Shown here in pieces: positions 27,527-35,290 of a stretch of 64,000 nt of DNA (position 1 is its first letter; each line of letters begins with the position of its first letter). A program made the position numbers and the translations under genes. Under the pieces are notes generated by a model. It saw only the letters and a list, made by a program, of their open reading frames with translations. It searched no databases and was not told where the DNA came from. Source of the DNA: Streptomyces xanthophaeus (GTDB taxonomy: Bacteria; Actinomycetota; Actinomycetes; Streptomycetales; Streptomycetaceae). The stretch spans positions 1 to 64,000 of the forward strand of contig NZ_JOFT01000023.1 in the NCBI RefSeq assembly GCF_000725805.1, in the 5' to 3' direction.

Positions 27527-29205
27527 CCGAGATGGTCCAGCTGTGGAACCTGCTCTCCGAGTCCGTCCACGACGCCACGATGCTCCACACCCCCTCCCGC
27601 CAGGAGGAGCCCGTCTCAGGACCCGCCCTCTTCTCCCGCGCCGAACGCACCGCGGGCACGATCCTGGAAGCCTGTGACGGCCGCGTCCCGCGCCGTGCCG
27701 GCCTGCTGATGGCCAACGGCGAGCCGTGGGTGCGCGGGCTGCTGGCCCTGCTGCGGCTCGACGCCGCGGCGGTCCCGCTCGCCCTGCCCGTGGCTTTCGG
27801 CGGAGCCGACGCGTACGCCGCGCACATCCAGCGGATCGCGGCCGACGCCTCCCTCGACGCCCTGCTCGTCGACGGCAGCCTCGGCGCCCGGATCGTGTCC
27901 CGCGTCGCCGCCGCCGTACCGCACCTGCCGGTCGTCGACATCGCCGAACCGCCGCCCACGGGCATCGAACTCCCGGCGGTGCGCGGCGGGGGCCGGGCCC
28001 CGGCCGTCATCCAGTACACCTCGGGCAGCACCTCGGCGCCCAAGGGCGTCGTGGTCACCCACGACAACATCGACGCCGGGCTCGACTCCATCGGCGACGG
28101 CACCCGGTGGGGCCCCGACGACGCGCTCGGCCAGTGGCTGCCGCTCTTCCACGACATGGGCCTGTTCACCATGCTCGCCTCGCTGCGGTACGGCACGAAG
28201 ACCTCGCTGTGGCAGCCGGGCGACTTCGTCCGCCGGCCCATGCAGTGGCTCGGCGAGTTCGCCGCCTCCCGGTCCACGATCCTGCCGGCGCCCAACTTCT
28301 TCTACGACTACCTCGTCGCGGCCGCCGCCAAGGGCATCCCCGACGACCTCGACCTCTCCGCCTGGCGCTACGGCGGCAACGGCTCCGAGCCGGTCCGCCT
28401 GAGCAGCCTCGAAGCCTTCCAGGAGACCTTCGCCCCCTACGGGCTGCGGCCCCAGGTCGTCCAGCCCAACTACGGACTCGCCGAGGCCACGCTGATCGTC
28501 AGCAGCGGCATCCCGCTGTCCGGCTACCGCAGCCTGCTGGTGGACCGTTCCAGCCTGTCGGTCGGCGACCGGATCACCGAGACCACCGAGTCCGGGCCGA
28601 CCGTGCGGTCCGTGGTCTCCTGCGGCCCCGCCGTGGCGGGCGTCGACGTCCGCATCGGTGACGCCGAGGGAGCCGCACTGGACGAGGGCACCGTCGGCGA
28701 GGTGCAGATCGGCGGAGCGCCGGTCACCGCCGGATACCTCGGACTGCCCGCCGACCAGCAGCCGTTCACGCCCGACGGGATGCTCCGCACCGGAGACATC
28801 GGATTCCTGCACGACAACGAGCTCTACGTCATCGGCCGGATGAAGGCGATGGCGGTCGTCCGCGGCCAGAACTACTACGCCGAGGACGTCGAGGAGATCG
28901 TCAAGGCCACGCCCGGGGTCGACCGCCGGCACTGCGCCGCCTTCGCCTGGGACGACGACGGCGAGGAGCGGATGATCGTGATCTGGGAGACCAAGCTCGA
29001 CCAGGACGCGGCCGCCGCCGTCGGCGAGGCCATCCGCGCACGGCTCGTCGAACACCTCGGCCTGGGCGCCGTGGAGACCGTCGCCGTCTCCCCGCAGAGC
29101 CTGCCCTTCACCAGCTCCGGCAAGGTCAAGCGCTCCGGCGCGGCCGACCTCTACCGCCAGCAGACCCAGCCCCTCACCACCGCATCGGAAGGACGCCACC
29201 AGTGA
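27523..29205 (+). CDS. Fatty acyl-AMP ligase (FAAL)-like enzyme
   Basis: 560 residues. QYTSGSTSAPKGVVVTHDN is the P-loop; WLPLFHDMGL and PNYGLAEATL are characteristic of FAALs, which load acyl adenylates onto carrier proteins rather than CoA. The catalytic Lys is in SSGKVKRSG. The stop overlaps the GTG of ACP1, so ACP1 is the most likely acceptor. The acyl substrate is not determined by the sequence. Confidence 0.9.
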   Translation: MTEMVQLWNLLSESVHDATMLHTPSRQEEPVSGPALFSRAERTAGTILEACDGRVPRRAGLLMANGEPWVRGLLALLRLDAAAVPLALPVAFGGADAYAAHIQRIAADASLDALLVDGSLGARIVSRVAAAVPHLPVVDIAEPPPTGIELPAVRGGGRAPAVIQYTSGSTSAPKGVVVTHDNIDAGLDSIGDGTRWGPDDALGQWLPLFHDMGLFTMLASLRYGTKTSLWQPGDFVRRPMQWLGEFAASRSTILPAPNFFYDYLVAAAAKGIPDDLDLSAWRYGGNGSEPVRLSSLEAFQETFAPYGLRPQVVQPNYGLAEATLIVSSGIPLSGYRSLLVDRSSLSVGDRITETTESGPTVRSVVSCGPAVAGVDVRIGDAEGAALDEGTVGEVQIGGAPVTAGYLGLPADQQPFTPDGMLRTGDIGFLHDNELYVIGRMKAMAVVRGQNYYAEDVEEIVKATPGVDRRHCAAFAWDDDGEERMIVIWETKLDQDAAAAVGEAIRARLVEHLGLGAVETVAVSPQSLPFTSSGKVKRSGAADLYRQQTQPLTTASEGRHQ

Positions 29206-29459
29206 GCGCCGACCAGACCCTGGACATCGTCGTACGAGCCCTGGCCGCGCAGGCCGGTGTCCCCGCGAACGGCATCGACACCGACAAGCCCCTCTCCGCC
29301 GTCCCCGGCATCGAGTCGGTCAAGGCACTGCGCGCGATCACCGACATCGAGGACGAGTGCGACGTCGTCATCCCCGACGACTTCCTCTTCGAGACGGCGA
29401 CCGTGCGCGAACTCGCCGACTTCGTCTCCTCCCTGCTCCCGGAAGGCAGCTCCCTGTGA
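29202..29459 (+). CDS. Free-standing acyl carrier protein 1
   Basis: 85 residues. The phosphopantetheine site is Ser39 in VPGIESVKALR, with the acidic helix-2 environment of an ACP and a typical third-helix region (FETATVRELADFV). It is translated from a GTG overlapping the FAAL stop, and its own stop overlaps the GTG of the next gene. It probably carries the FAAL-activated acyl group. Confidence 0.9.
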   Translation: MSADQTLDIVVRALAAQAGVPANGIDTDKPLSAVPGIESVKALRAITDIEDECDVVIPDDFLFETATVRELADFVSSLLPEGSSL

Positions 29460-30478
29460 CGGTGGAGACCGCCGCGCCAGAGGCGCTGCTCGGCGCCCTC
29501 GGCCGGTTCACCGCCGTGCCCCGCGACATCGGGCGCTACGACACGGACGCCCGGACCGCTGCGCAGGCCCTGCGCGCCGCCCCGGAGCAGGTCGCCAGGC
29601 TCGCGGACGCGGGGCTGCCGCACGTGAGCGACTCCGAGCGCGGCCCCCTCTTCGACTACGACGACCTGATGAACGTGGGCATGTTCTGCGGCACCGGCCA
29701 GACCGTGCCGGAGCTCGGACTGCGCTTCCTGATGAGGTTCGCCGCCGCCTCCCGCAGCAGCTGGTTCGCGCCGCGGGAGTGGGAGATCGGCGTCCACCCG
29801 TCCCGTACGGCGGGCGGCGAGGGCGCAGCAGGCACCCAGGCCTCCGGCGCCGGGCTGCCCGAGGTGACCGTACGGGTGCCCGACCTGTCGGCGCCCGGCG
29901 TGGAACTGCTGTCGGAGCACCCCTTCGACGACCCGCTGCGCGCGGGCGGCTACGAGGCGACGGTCCGCCTCACCGGCGCCGACCAGAGCGTGCGCGACCC
30001 GCGGATCCGCGAGGCGTGGGACGAGGTGGTGGAGGGCCTGGCCTCGCGCCGGGTCACCTACCAGACGGTGCCGGAGCCGCTGCGCGCCGACCACCACCGC
30101 GCCTGGGAACTGGGCGTCGCCGACTGCGTGGTCGCCTCGCGGCTGCTCGCGGACCGGCTGCGGGCGGCCGGCCTGGAGGCCACCGCCCGGCGCGGCTACC
30201 TCCTCGGCCTCTTCGGCAGCGACCACGCCTGGTGCGACGTCGTCGAGGACGGCGTGCACAAGTCCCTCGACCCCGTGTTCGCCTTCGTGGCCACCGTCGG
30301 GGACGAGCGCGGCGTCGCCGAGTCCCCGGAGTTCGCCGCCGCCTGCTTCGGAAGCCGCTTCAACCGACTGCTGCCGTGCCGCACGGACAGCGCGGAACCC
30401 CTCGTCTACTTCGACGGCGAACCGGCCCCCTACTGGGCGATGGTCGGCGTCGGCGCCCGCCCACGGAGGACCTCATGA
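29456..30478 (+). CDS. Transglutaminase-fold (Cys-His-Asp) protein
   Basis: 340 residues. The C-terminal half shows the papain/transglutaminase pattern: ADCVVASRLLADRLRAAGLEATARRG (Cys224), SDHAWCDVV (His257) and KSLDP (Asp272). The N-terminal 200 residues match nothing I recognise. Family members are proteases, or acyltransferases such as AdmF that form amides from carrier-bound acyl groups. The gene is wedged between two ACP genes with overlaps at both ends, which favours acyl transfer from ACP to an amine. That role is inference. Confidence 0.8.
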   Translation: MTVETAAPEALLGALGRFTAVPRDIGRYDTDARTAAQALRAAPEQVARLADAGLPHVSDSERGPLFDYDDLMNVGMFCGTGQTVPELGLRFLMRFAAASRSSWFAPREWEIGVHPSRTAGGEGAAGTQASGAGLPEVTVRVPDLSAPGVELLSEHPFDDPLRAGGYEATVRLTGADQSVRDPRIREAWDEVVEGLASRRVTYQTVPEPLRADHHRAWELGVADCVVASRLLADRLRAAGLEATARRGYLLGLFGSDHAWCDVVEDGVHKSLDPVFAFVATVGDERGVAESPEFAAACFGSRFNRLLPCRTDSAEPLVYFDGEPAPYWAMVGVGARPRRTS

Positions 30479-30702
30479 GCCTGGCACGCACCCTCGTACG
30501 CCAAAGCCTGGACCACCCCGCGCTGCTCGACCGGGTCAGCGACGAGGCCAGCCTCGCCGGAGCCGGCGTCAACTCCGGTGAACTGATCCGGCTCGCGCTG
30601 AACATCGAGCAGCAGCTCGGCCGGGCACTCGACGACGAGGAGCTCCTGGAGCTGACCTCCATCAGCGCCGTCGCCGAACTGGTCGGGAAGGAGGCGGCCT
30701 GA
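30475..30702 (+). CDS. Free-standing acyl carrier protein 2
   Basis: 75 residues, with the phosphopantetheine Ser34 in GVNSGELIRLALNIE and the helix pattern of a small ACP. It is only distantly similar to ACP1, so the two probably hold different acyl or aminoacyl groups. The ATG overlaps the previous stop (ATGA), and the next gene begins one base after its stop. Neighbouring ANL enzyme C is its natural loading partner. Confidence 0.88.
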   Translation: MSLARTLVRQSLDHPALLDRVSDEASLAGAGVNSGELIRLALNIEQQLGRALDDEELLELTSISAVAELVGKEAA

Positions 30703-30703
30703 G

Positions 30704-32218
30704 ATGTGGCTCAAGCACGTGGTGCGCCGCGGCCTGGACCGCGACCCCGAGGTCCTCGCGCTGCGCGACGCCCGCCGGGACGTCAGCTGGCGCAGGCTGC
30801 ACCGGGACGTGGAGGCACTGGCCTCCCGGCTGCGCAGGGACCTCCCGCGCGGCAGCCGGGTCCTGGTGCTCAGCGGCAACCGGGTCGAGGTGATCGAGAC
30901 CTACCTGGCCTGTGCGGCGGCCGCGGTGGTCGCCGTGCCGGTCAACCCGGCCCTCACCGACCGTGAGATCGGCGCGATCGTGGACTCCGTGGAGCCCGCC
31001 GCCGCGGTGGCCGAGGGCGAAGGACTGACCCGGCTCGGCGCCCTGTGCCCCGCACTGCCGCTCACGGACATCGCGCAGATCGCCGAACTCCCCGACGCCG
31101 GGACGGATTCCGGCGGCCACGAGGGCAGCGGCCTCGCCGACCCGGTCATGATCCTGCACACCTCCGCGACGACCGGCACCGCGAAGGGCGTCGTCGTCGA
31201 CCAGCGCTCCCTCCAGCTGAACGCGCTGTCCTGGCTGGCCGACGTACGGCCGGGGCCGGGCACCGTCTTCCTCAACGCGGGTCCGCTCTTCCACGGCAGC
31301 GTGGTCATCGCGCTCGACCACCTCGCGGCGGGCGGTACGGTCTGCGTCCTGGACCGGTTCACCCCGCAGGGCTGCCTCGCCGCCCTGGAGCGCTGGGAGG
31401 TCGAACACGCCTTCCTGGTGCCGTCCATGGTGCGGCTCGTCCTCGACACCAAGGCACTGGACGCCGCCGACCTCTCGGCGCTGCGGCTGCTGCTGCACGG
31501 CGCCGCCCCGATGCCCGCGGAGCTGGCGGCCGAGGCGCGCGAGCGCCTCGGTACGGAGCTCCAGACGGTGTTCGGCATCACGGAGGGCGGCGGCCCCGTC
31601 CTCTCCCTCGCCCCGGACACCGAGGCAGGCGAGCCCCCCGTCCCCGGCGCGGTCTGCGTCGGACGGCCCATGCTCGGCACCGGACTGCGGATCGCCGACG
31701 GCGAGGGGCGCGAGGTCGCCCCGGGCACCATCGGGGAGCTCCAGGTCAGCGGCGACGGCCTGATGCAGGGCTACTGGAAGCGTCCGGAAGCCACCGCCGA
31801 GGTCCTGCGCGACGGCTGGCTCAACACCCACGACCTCGGCTGCATCGACGAGGCGGGGCTGGTCTGGGTGGTCGACCGCCGCAACGACCTGATCCTGCGC
31901 GGCGGCCAGAACGTCTACCCGGCCGAGATCGAGCACGTCCTGCGGCAGTCGCCCTCCGTCGCCGACGTCGTCGTGGTGCCCGTCGCCTCCCCGGTCTGGG
32001 GGCAGGTCCCCGTGGCCTTCGTCGCCCCCGTGTCCCCGGACGCCTTCGACGCGACCGAACTGCTCGGGCTGTGCGTCGACGGGCTGGCCGCCTACAAGCG
32101 GCCCAGCCACTTCCTTCCGCTGGAGACCATCCCGCGCAACCCGGCCGGCAAGGCCCTGCGGCCCCGGCTGCGGGAGCTGGCCCACCGGCTCGTCATCGAA
32201 CCCAAGGACACCCCGTGA
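30704..32218 (+). CDS. ANL-superfamily adenylate-forming enzyme C (paralogue of A)
   Basis: 504 residues, starting MWL like enzyme A. P-loop LHTSATTGTAKGVVVDQRS, FGITEGGGP, NTHDLGCIDEAGLVWVVDRRNDLILRGGQNVYPAEIE and the catalytic Lys in NPAGKALRP. It shares the TSAT P-loop variant and the NAGPLFHGSVV/TSGPLFHGTVV segment with enzyme A. An aminobenzoate- or acyl-activating role, or CreM-like diazotase activity, are the main possibilities. It is coupled to ACP2 upstream and to the diiron gene downstream (GTGA overlap). Confidence 0.88.
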   Translation: MWLKHVVRRGLDRDPEVLALRDARRDVSWRRLHRDVEALASRLRRDLPRGSRVLVLSGNRVEVIETYLACAAAAVVAVPVNPALTDREIGAIVDSVEPAAAVAEGEGLTRLGALCPALPLTDIAQIAELPDAGTDSGGHEGSGLADPVMILHTSATTGTAKGVVVDQRSLQLNALSWLADVRPGPGTVFLNAGPLFHGSVVIALDHLAAGGTVCVLDRFTPQGCLAALERWEVEHAFLVPSMVRLVLDTKALDAADLSALRLLLHGAAPMPAELAAEARERLGTELQTVFGITEGGGPVLSLAPDTEAGEPPVPGAVCVGRPMLGTGLRIADGEGREVAPGTIGELQVSGDGLMQGYWKRPEATAEVLRDGWLNTHDLGCIDEAGLVWVVDRRNDLILRGGQNVYPAEIEHVLRQSPSVADVVVVPVASPVWGQVPVAFVAPVSPDAFDATELLGLCVDGLAAYKRPSHFLPLETIPRNPAGKALRPRLRELAHRLVIEPKDTP

Positions 32219-33342
32219 CCACGACCGACTACACGCGACCGGAGATCCTGACGGCCCTGGCCGGCGAATGGGCCGTCCCGGTGTACGGCAACGCCGTCAT
32301 CCAGTGGGACTACGACCGGCGCAACGACAAGATGGTGCGGCTCTACCAGCAGGGCAAGCAGCGCCAGTGGGACATGGACGAACGGCTCGACTGGGACCAC
32401 GAGGTGGACCCCGACGACCCGCTCGGCCTGCCGGACGACTTCATCTCCATCTCGGGCTCGAAGCTGTGGGACCGGCTGCCCGAGAGCGAGCGCAGCATCG
32501 TGCGCAAGCACAGCAGCGGCTGGCTGTACTCGCAGTTCCTGCACTCGGAGCAGGCCGCCCTGATCGCCGTGGGCAAGATCCTGCTCACCGTCAACGACCT
32601 CGACTCCAAGCTGTACGCGGCCACCCAGCTGATGGACGAGGCCCGGCACGTCGAGGGCTTCAACCGCTTCCTGCACACCAAGATCGGGCTGCGCTACGGG
32701 CTCTCCCCGTCCATCGCCGCGATGTTCGAGCACGCGATGCGCGAACCGCGCTGGGACTTCGGCGTGCTGGCGGCGCACATCCTCGTGGAGAACATGGGCC
32801 TGGCCACCTTCGGTGTGCACCGCGAGCGGCTCAAGGACCCGCTGGCCCGGGCGTTCAGCGCCTACGTGGCCCGCGACGAGGCCCGTCACGTGGCCTTCGG
32901 CCGGCTGCTGCTGCGCGAGTACTACCCGCAGCTCAGCGACTCCGAGCTGAAGGAGCGCGAGGACTTCGTCGTCGAGGGCTGCTGGGCGCTGCGCGACCGC
33001 TACGTCGACGACGACATCTGGAACACCCTCGGCTACGGCGAGGAGGCCATCAAGGCCTCCCGCCGCTCGCCCGCCAAGCGGGAGTTCCGCCGTCTGGTGT
33101 TCATGCGGATCGTGCCCGGCCTCAAGGAGATCGGCATGTTCGGCCCGCGGGTGCAGGAGGCGCTCCAGAAGATGGGCGTGCTCGGCTTCCAGTCCGTGGA
33201 CGAGGCCGCGCTGCGGGAGCTGGACGACAAGGCGGCCGTGGACGAGCTGACCCGGCGCGAGATGGACTTCCGGCGCCACGACATCGCCTCCGTGGTCGAA
33301 CTCGGCTCCGCCACCCCGGACGGCCCGCCCGCCGCCTCCTGA
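32215..33342 (+). CDS. R2-like diiron oxygenase/desaturase
   Basis: 375 residues. The six-ligand carboxylate diiron set can be assigned: Glu112 (LHSEQAAL), Glu142/His145 (DEARHVE), Glu192 (VENMGL) and Glu222/His225 (DEARHVA). The spacing fits ferritin-like R2/R2lox oxidases. Members hydroxylate or desaturate substrates, and some oxidise amines. Adjacent ACPs make an ACP-bound substrate plausible. The electron donor is not encoded nearby. The GTG start overlaps the stop of enzyme C; the coupled run from 25922 ends here at a GC-rich hairpin region. Confidence 0.88.
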   Translation: MTTTDYTRPEILTALAGEWAVPVYGNAVIQWDYDRRNDKMVRLYQQGKQRQWDMDERLDWDHEVDPDDPLGLPDDFISISGSKLWDRLPESERSIVRKHSSGWLYSQFLHSEQAALIAVGKILLTVNDLDSKLYAATQLMDEARHVEGFNRFLHTKIGLRYGLSPSIAAMFEHAMREPRWDFGVLAAHILVENMGLATFGVHRERLKDPLARAFSAYVARDEARHVAFGRLLLREYYPQLSDSELKEREDFVVEGCWALRDRYVDDDIWNTLGYGEEAIKASRRSPAKREFRRLVFMRIVPGLKEIGMFGPRVQEALQKMGVLGFQSVDEAALRELDDKAAVDELTRREMDFRRHDIASVVELGSATPDGPPAAS

Positions 33343-33359
33343 ACGGGCCGCCGCCGCGG

Positions 33360-33443
33360 CCGCGCCGCCGGGGACACCGGCTCCCGCCCGTGCCCGGCGG
33401 CGCGGCGGCCCGTACCGCCCGTGCGCGGCGGCCCGTACCGCCC
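33360..33443 (+). repeat. GC hairpin and 20-bp direct repeat inside the operon
   Basis: A 13-bp perfect stem (33360-33372 with 33393-33405) is followed by a 20-bp direct repeat at 33401-33420 and 33424-33443 (period 23). The 200-base gap between the diiron and thioesterase genes is the longest inside this half of the cluster. The hairpin could terminate or attenuate transcription. Confidence 0.7.
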
Positions 33444-33542
33444 CGCCCAGCGCTTCCCCGGCCGCCTTCCCGGCCCGCCCCGGCCCGTGCCGCCTGCCCT
33501 GCCGTCCCGTTCCCGCCTCTGGACCAGCGGAGAGACACCGTC

Positions 33543-34043
33543 ATGCTCGAAGCCACCCTGCCCCCTGCCCGGTCCGGCCGCATGCGCGGTCTCGCGGCAC
33601 CCGACGCCGACACCAGCGGCCGGAGGACGCTGACCGGCCTGGCCGACGGAACCGTGCCCGACCCGCCGGCCGCGGACACCCTCGCCCTGCCGCCCGCTAC
33701 CTCCTGGCTGCCCGGCCTGATCACCTGCGAGACCGAGTTCGACGCGTCCCTGACCCTGACGCCCGGAGTGGTCTTCGGCGGCTGGATCGCCTGCCTCGTC
33801 GACCACTTCGCGGGCCTGGTGATGCTCTCGGCGATCCCCGACGGCTCCGGCTTCCTGACCGCGGGCCTGTCCGTCGCCTACCACGCACCGCTGGTACCGG
33901 GGCCGGTGACCGTCGAGACCGTACTGACCAGCTGCTCGACCCGCCGTGCGGTCGCCGAGGTGCGCTTCGTGCAGGACGGGCGGCTCGCCTGCACCGGGAC
34001 GGTCGAGCAGATCATCCACCGCAACGGGAGCAACCGTGCGTGA
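33543..34043 (+). CDS. Hotdog-fold thioesterase (PaaI/4HBT-like)
   Basis: 166 residues with the hotdog core GVVFGGWIACLVDHFAGLVMLSAIP, then GLSVAYHAPLVPGPVTVET and RRAVAEVRFVQDG. An Asp in LVDHF is in the usual catalytic position. It would release or edit acyl groups from ACP or CoA. GGAGAG precedes the ATG. The stop lies within the start region of the next gene, an 8-base overlap. Confidence 0.88.
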   Translation: MLEATLPPARSGRMRGLAAPDADTSGRRTLTGLADGTVPDPPAADTLALPPATSWLPGLITCETEFDASLTLTPGVVFGGWIACLVDHFAGLVMLSAIPDGSGFLTAGLSVAYHAPLVPGPVTVETVLTSCSTRRAVAEVRFVQDGRLACTGTVEQIIHRNGSNRA

Positions 34044-35178
34044 CAGCGAACTGAGCCCGGAACACCGCGACTTCAGGGACATGGTGCGCGCCTTCGTGGA
34101 GCGCGAGATCGTCCCCTTCCACGCCGACTGGGAGCGGGCCGGACTGGTCGACCGCGAGGTGTGGCGCTCCGCCGGGAAGCACGGGCTGCTCGGCATCGAC
34201 GTACCCGAGGAGTACGGGGGCGGGGGAGTGCGCGACTTCCGCTACCAGGCCATCATCAGCGAGGAGATCATGCGGGTCGGCGCCACCGGCGTCGGCTTCG
34301 CCCTCCACAACGACGTGGTCGCCCCGTACCTGCTGGACCTCGCCACCGAGGAACAGAAGCGGCGCTGGCTGCCCGGCTTCTGCTCGGGCGAACTGGTCAC
34401 GGCCATCGCGATGACCGAACCGGAGGCCGGCAGCGACCTGCAGGCCGTCCGCACCTCGGCCCGTCTCGACGGCGAGCACTACGTGCTCAGCGGGGCCAAG
34501 ACCTTCATCACCAACGGCATCCACGCCGACCTGGTGATCGTGGTGGCCAGGACCGGACCCGGCCGCGGCGCGCGCGGCCTGAGCCTGCTGGTCGTCGAGC
34601 GCGGCATGGCTGGGTTCGAACGCGGACGCAAGCTGGAGAAGATCGGCATGGCCGCGCAGGACACGGCCGAGCTGTTCTTCGACGAGGTCCGGGTGCCGGT
34701 CACCAACCTGCTGGGCCGGGCCGGCCGCGGCTTCCTCCACCTGGCCAACAACCTGCCCCAGGAACGGCTCGGCATCGCCGCGTACGCCGTCGCCGCTGCG
34801 GAGACCGCCTTCGCCCAGACCCTTGAGTACTGCAAGTCGCGCACCCAGTTCGGCCGGGCCATCGGCGGCTTCCAGCACGTGCGCTTCGAACTCGCCGAGA
34901 TGGCCACCGAACTGGACGTGGCCCGCACCTACGTCGACCGGGCCGTCGCGGAGCACAACGCGGGCCGGCTCGATGCGGTGGATGCGGCCAAGGCCAAGTG
35001 GTGGGCCACCGACGTGCAGCGCCGGGTCCTGGACCGCTGCGTGCAACTCCACGGCGGCTACGGCTTCATGCGGGAGACCCCCGTGGCCAGGGCCTTCGTC
35101 GACAACCGCGTGCACCCGATCTACGGCGGCACCAACGAAATCATGAAAGAGATCATCGGCCGCGACCTCGGCGTCTAG
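34036..35178 (+). CDS. Acyl-CoA (or acyl-ACP) dehydrogenase
   Basis: 380 residues with the FAD/substrate motifs AMTEPEAGSDLQAVRT and KTFITNG, YCKSRTQFGRAI, the ELHGG-like QLHGGYGFMRE and the catalytic base Glu in YGGTNEIMKEIIGR. It introduces an alpha,beta double bond into an acyl thioester. In clusters with free ACPs such enzymes often work on ACP-bound substrates. GGGAG precedes GTG 34036. It ends the thioesterase-dehydrogenase pair, with 112 bases to the next gene. Confidence 0.9.
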   Translation: MRDSELSPEHRDFRDMVRAFVEREIVPFHADWERAGLVDREVWRSAGKHGLLGIDVPEEYGGGGVRDFRYQAIISEEIMRVGATGVGFALHNDVVAPYLLDLATEEQKRRWLPGFCSGELVTAIAMTEPEAGSDLQAVRTSARLDGEHYVLSGAKTFITNGIHADLVIVVARTGPGRGARGLSLLVVERGMAGFERGRKLEKIGMAAQDTAELFFDEVRVPVTNLLGRAGRGFLHLANNLPQERLGIAAYAVAAAETAFAQTLEYCKSRTQFGRAIGGFQHVRFELAEMATELDVARTYVDRAVAEHNAGRLDAVDAAKAKWWATDVQRRVLDRCVQLHGGYGFMRETPVARAFVDNRVHPIYGGTNEIMKEIIGRDLGV

Positions 35179-35290
35179 GGCGTCCCGTCCAGGCCGTCCC
35201 GTCCGGGCCGTCCCTCTCGGACCGCCCGGGCCCGCGCCTCCCGCTCGCCGACGCACACCCCAAACCGCCCGCCGGAACGGAGAAATTCAC

